This document shows positions 13,452 to 13,452 of a stretch of 13,452 nt of DNA, one piece after another. Source of the stretch: Blastocatellia bacterium (GTDB lineage: Bacteria > Acidobacteriota > Blastocatellia > Pyrinomonadales > Pyrinomonadaceae); the NCBI GenBank assembly GCA_013695495.1, contig JACDAK010000018.1:1-13452 (forward strand). The letters run 5' to 3'. The position numbers and the translations under genes were made by a program. Numbering within the stretch: the stretch's first letter is position 1; each line of letters begins with the position of its first letter. Below the pieces are notes generated by a model, which was not told the DNA's origin, did not search any database, and saw only the letters and a program-made list of their open reading frames with translations.

Positions 13452-13452
13452 T

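Overview
The window looks like chromosomal DNA of a GC-moderate, Gram-negative-type bacterium. It carries a primary sigma factor with the long acidic and lysine-rich non-conserved region, a full-length three-part DsbD, and weak or absent Shine-Dalgarno sequences. The style of gene and sequence suggests Acidobacteriota (Blastocatellia / Pyrinomonadaceae-like), but that placement is inference. Most of the window is housekeeping DNA. I see no phage, transposase, CRISPR array, tRNA or rRNA.

Left part (1-1810): the 3' end of a plus-strand HD-domain protein resembling the C-terminal half of a CCA-adding / poly(A) polymerase-like tRNA nucleotidyltransferase. Two small convergent genes follow, a GNAT acetyltransferase (plus) and a dihydrofolate-reductase-family protein (minus). 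Each is complete from start to stop except for one missing base that breaks its frame, so they are either young pseudogenes or sequence errors.

Centre (1854-9004): a minus-strand block read right to left: DCC/DUF393 thiol-disulfide protein, DUF427 protein, mutS2, a hairpin-rich 219-bp spacer, dnaG and rpoD. The first three genes are almost fused (3 bp and 0 bp apart). dnaG-rpoD is the core of the macromolecular synthesis operon known from many bacteria, with no rpsU ahead of it here. rpoD ends at a clear intrinsic terminator. The dnaG-rpoD gap holds a weaker terminator-like hairpin and candidate -10 boxes, so rpoD may also have its own promoter. A perfect extended -10 box lies inside the longest possible dnaG reading frame and argues for a later dnaG start.

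Right part (9137-13198): divergent plus-strand genes for DsbD, a cysteine dioxygenase (9 bp downstream, likely an operon) and, after a short AT-rich palindromic gap, a multi-span GT39-like glycosyltransferase. DCC, DsbD and cysteine dioxygenase all act on thiols, so the 8.6-11.6 kb stretch may be a small thiol-redox neighbourhood. The last 120 bases hold the C-terminus of an unrecognised minus-strand gene that runs off the window.

The observations most worth a second look are the triple-hairpin element between mutS2 and dnaG, the paired single-base lesions, the dnaG start/promoter overlap, the Cys-Tyr pair retained in the cysteine dioxygenase, and abrupt changes of strand base skew inside mutS2 and the glycosyltransferase gene. 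I did not find a convincing new multi-gene system.
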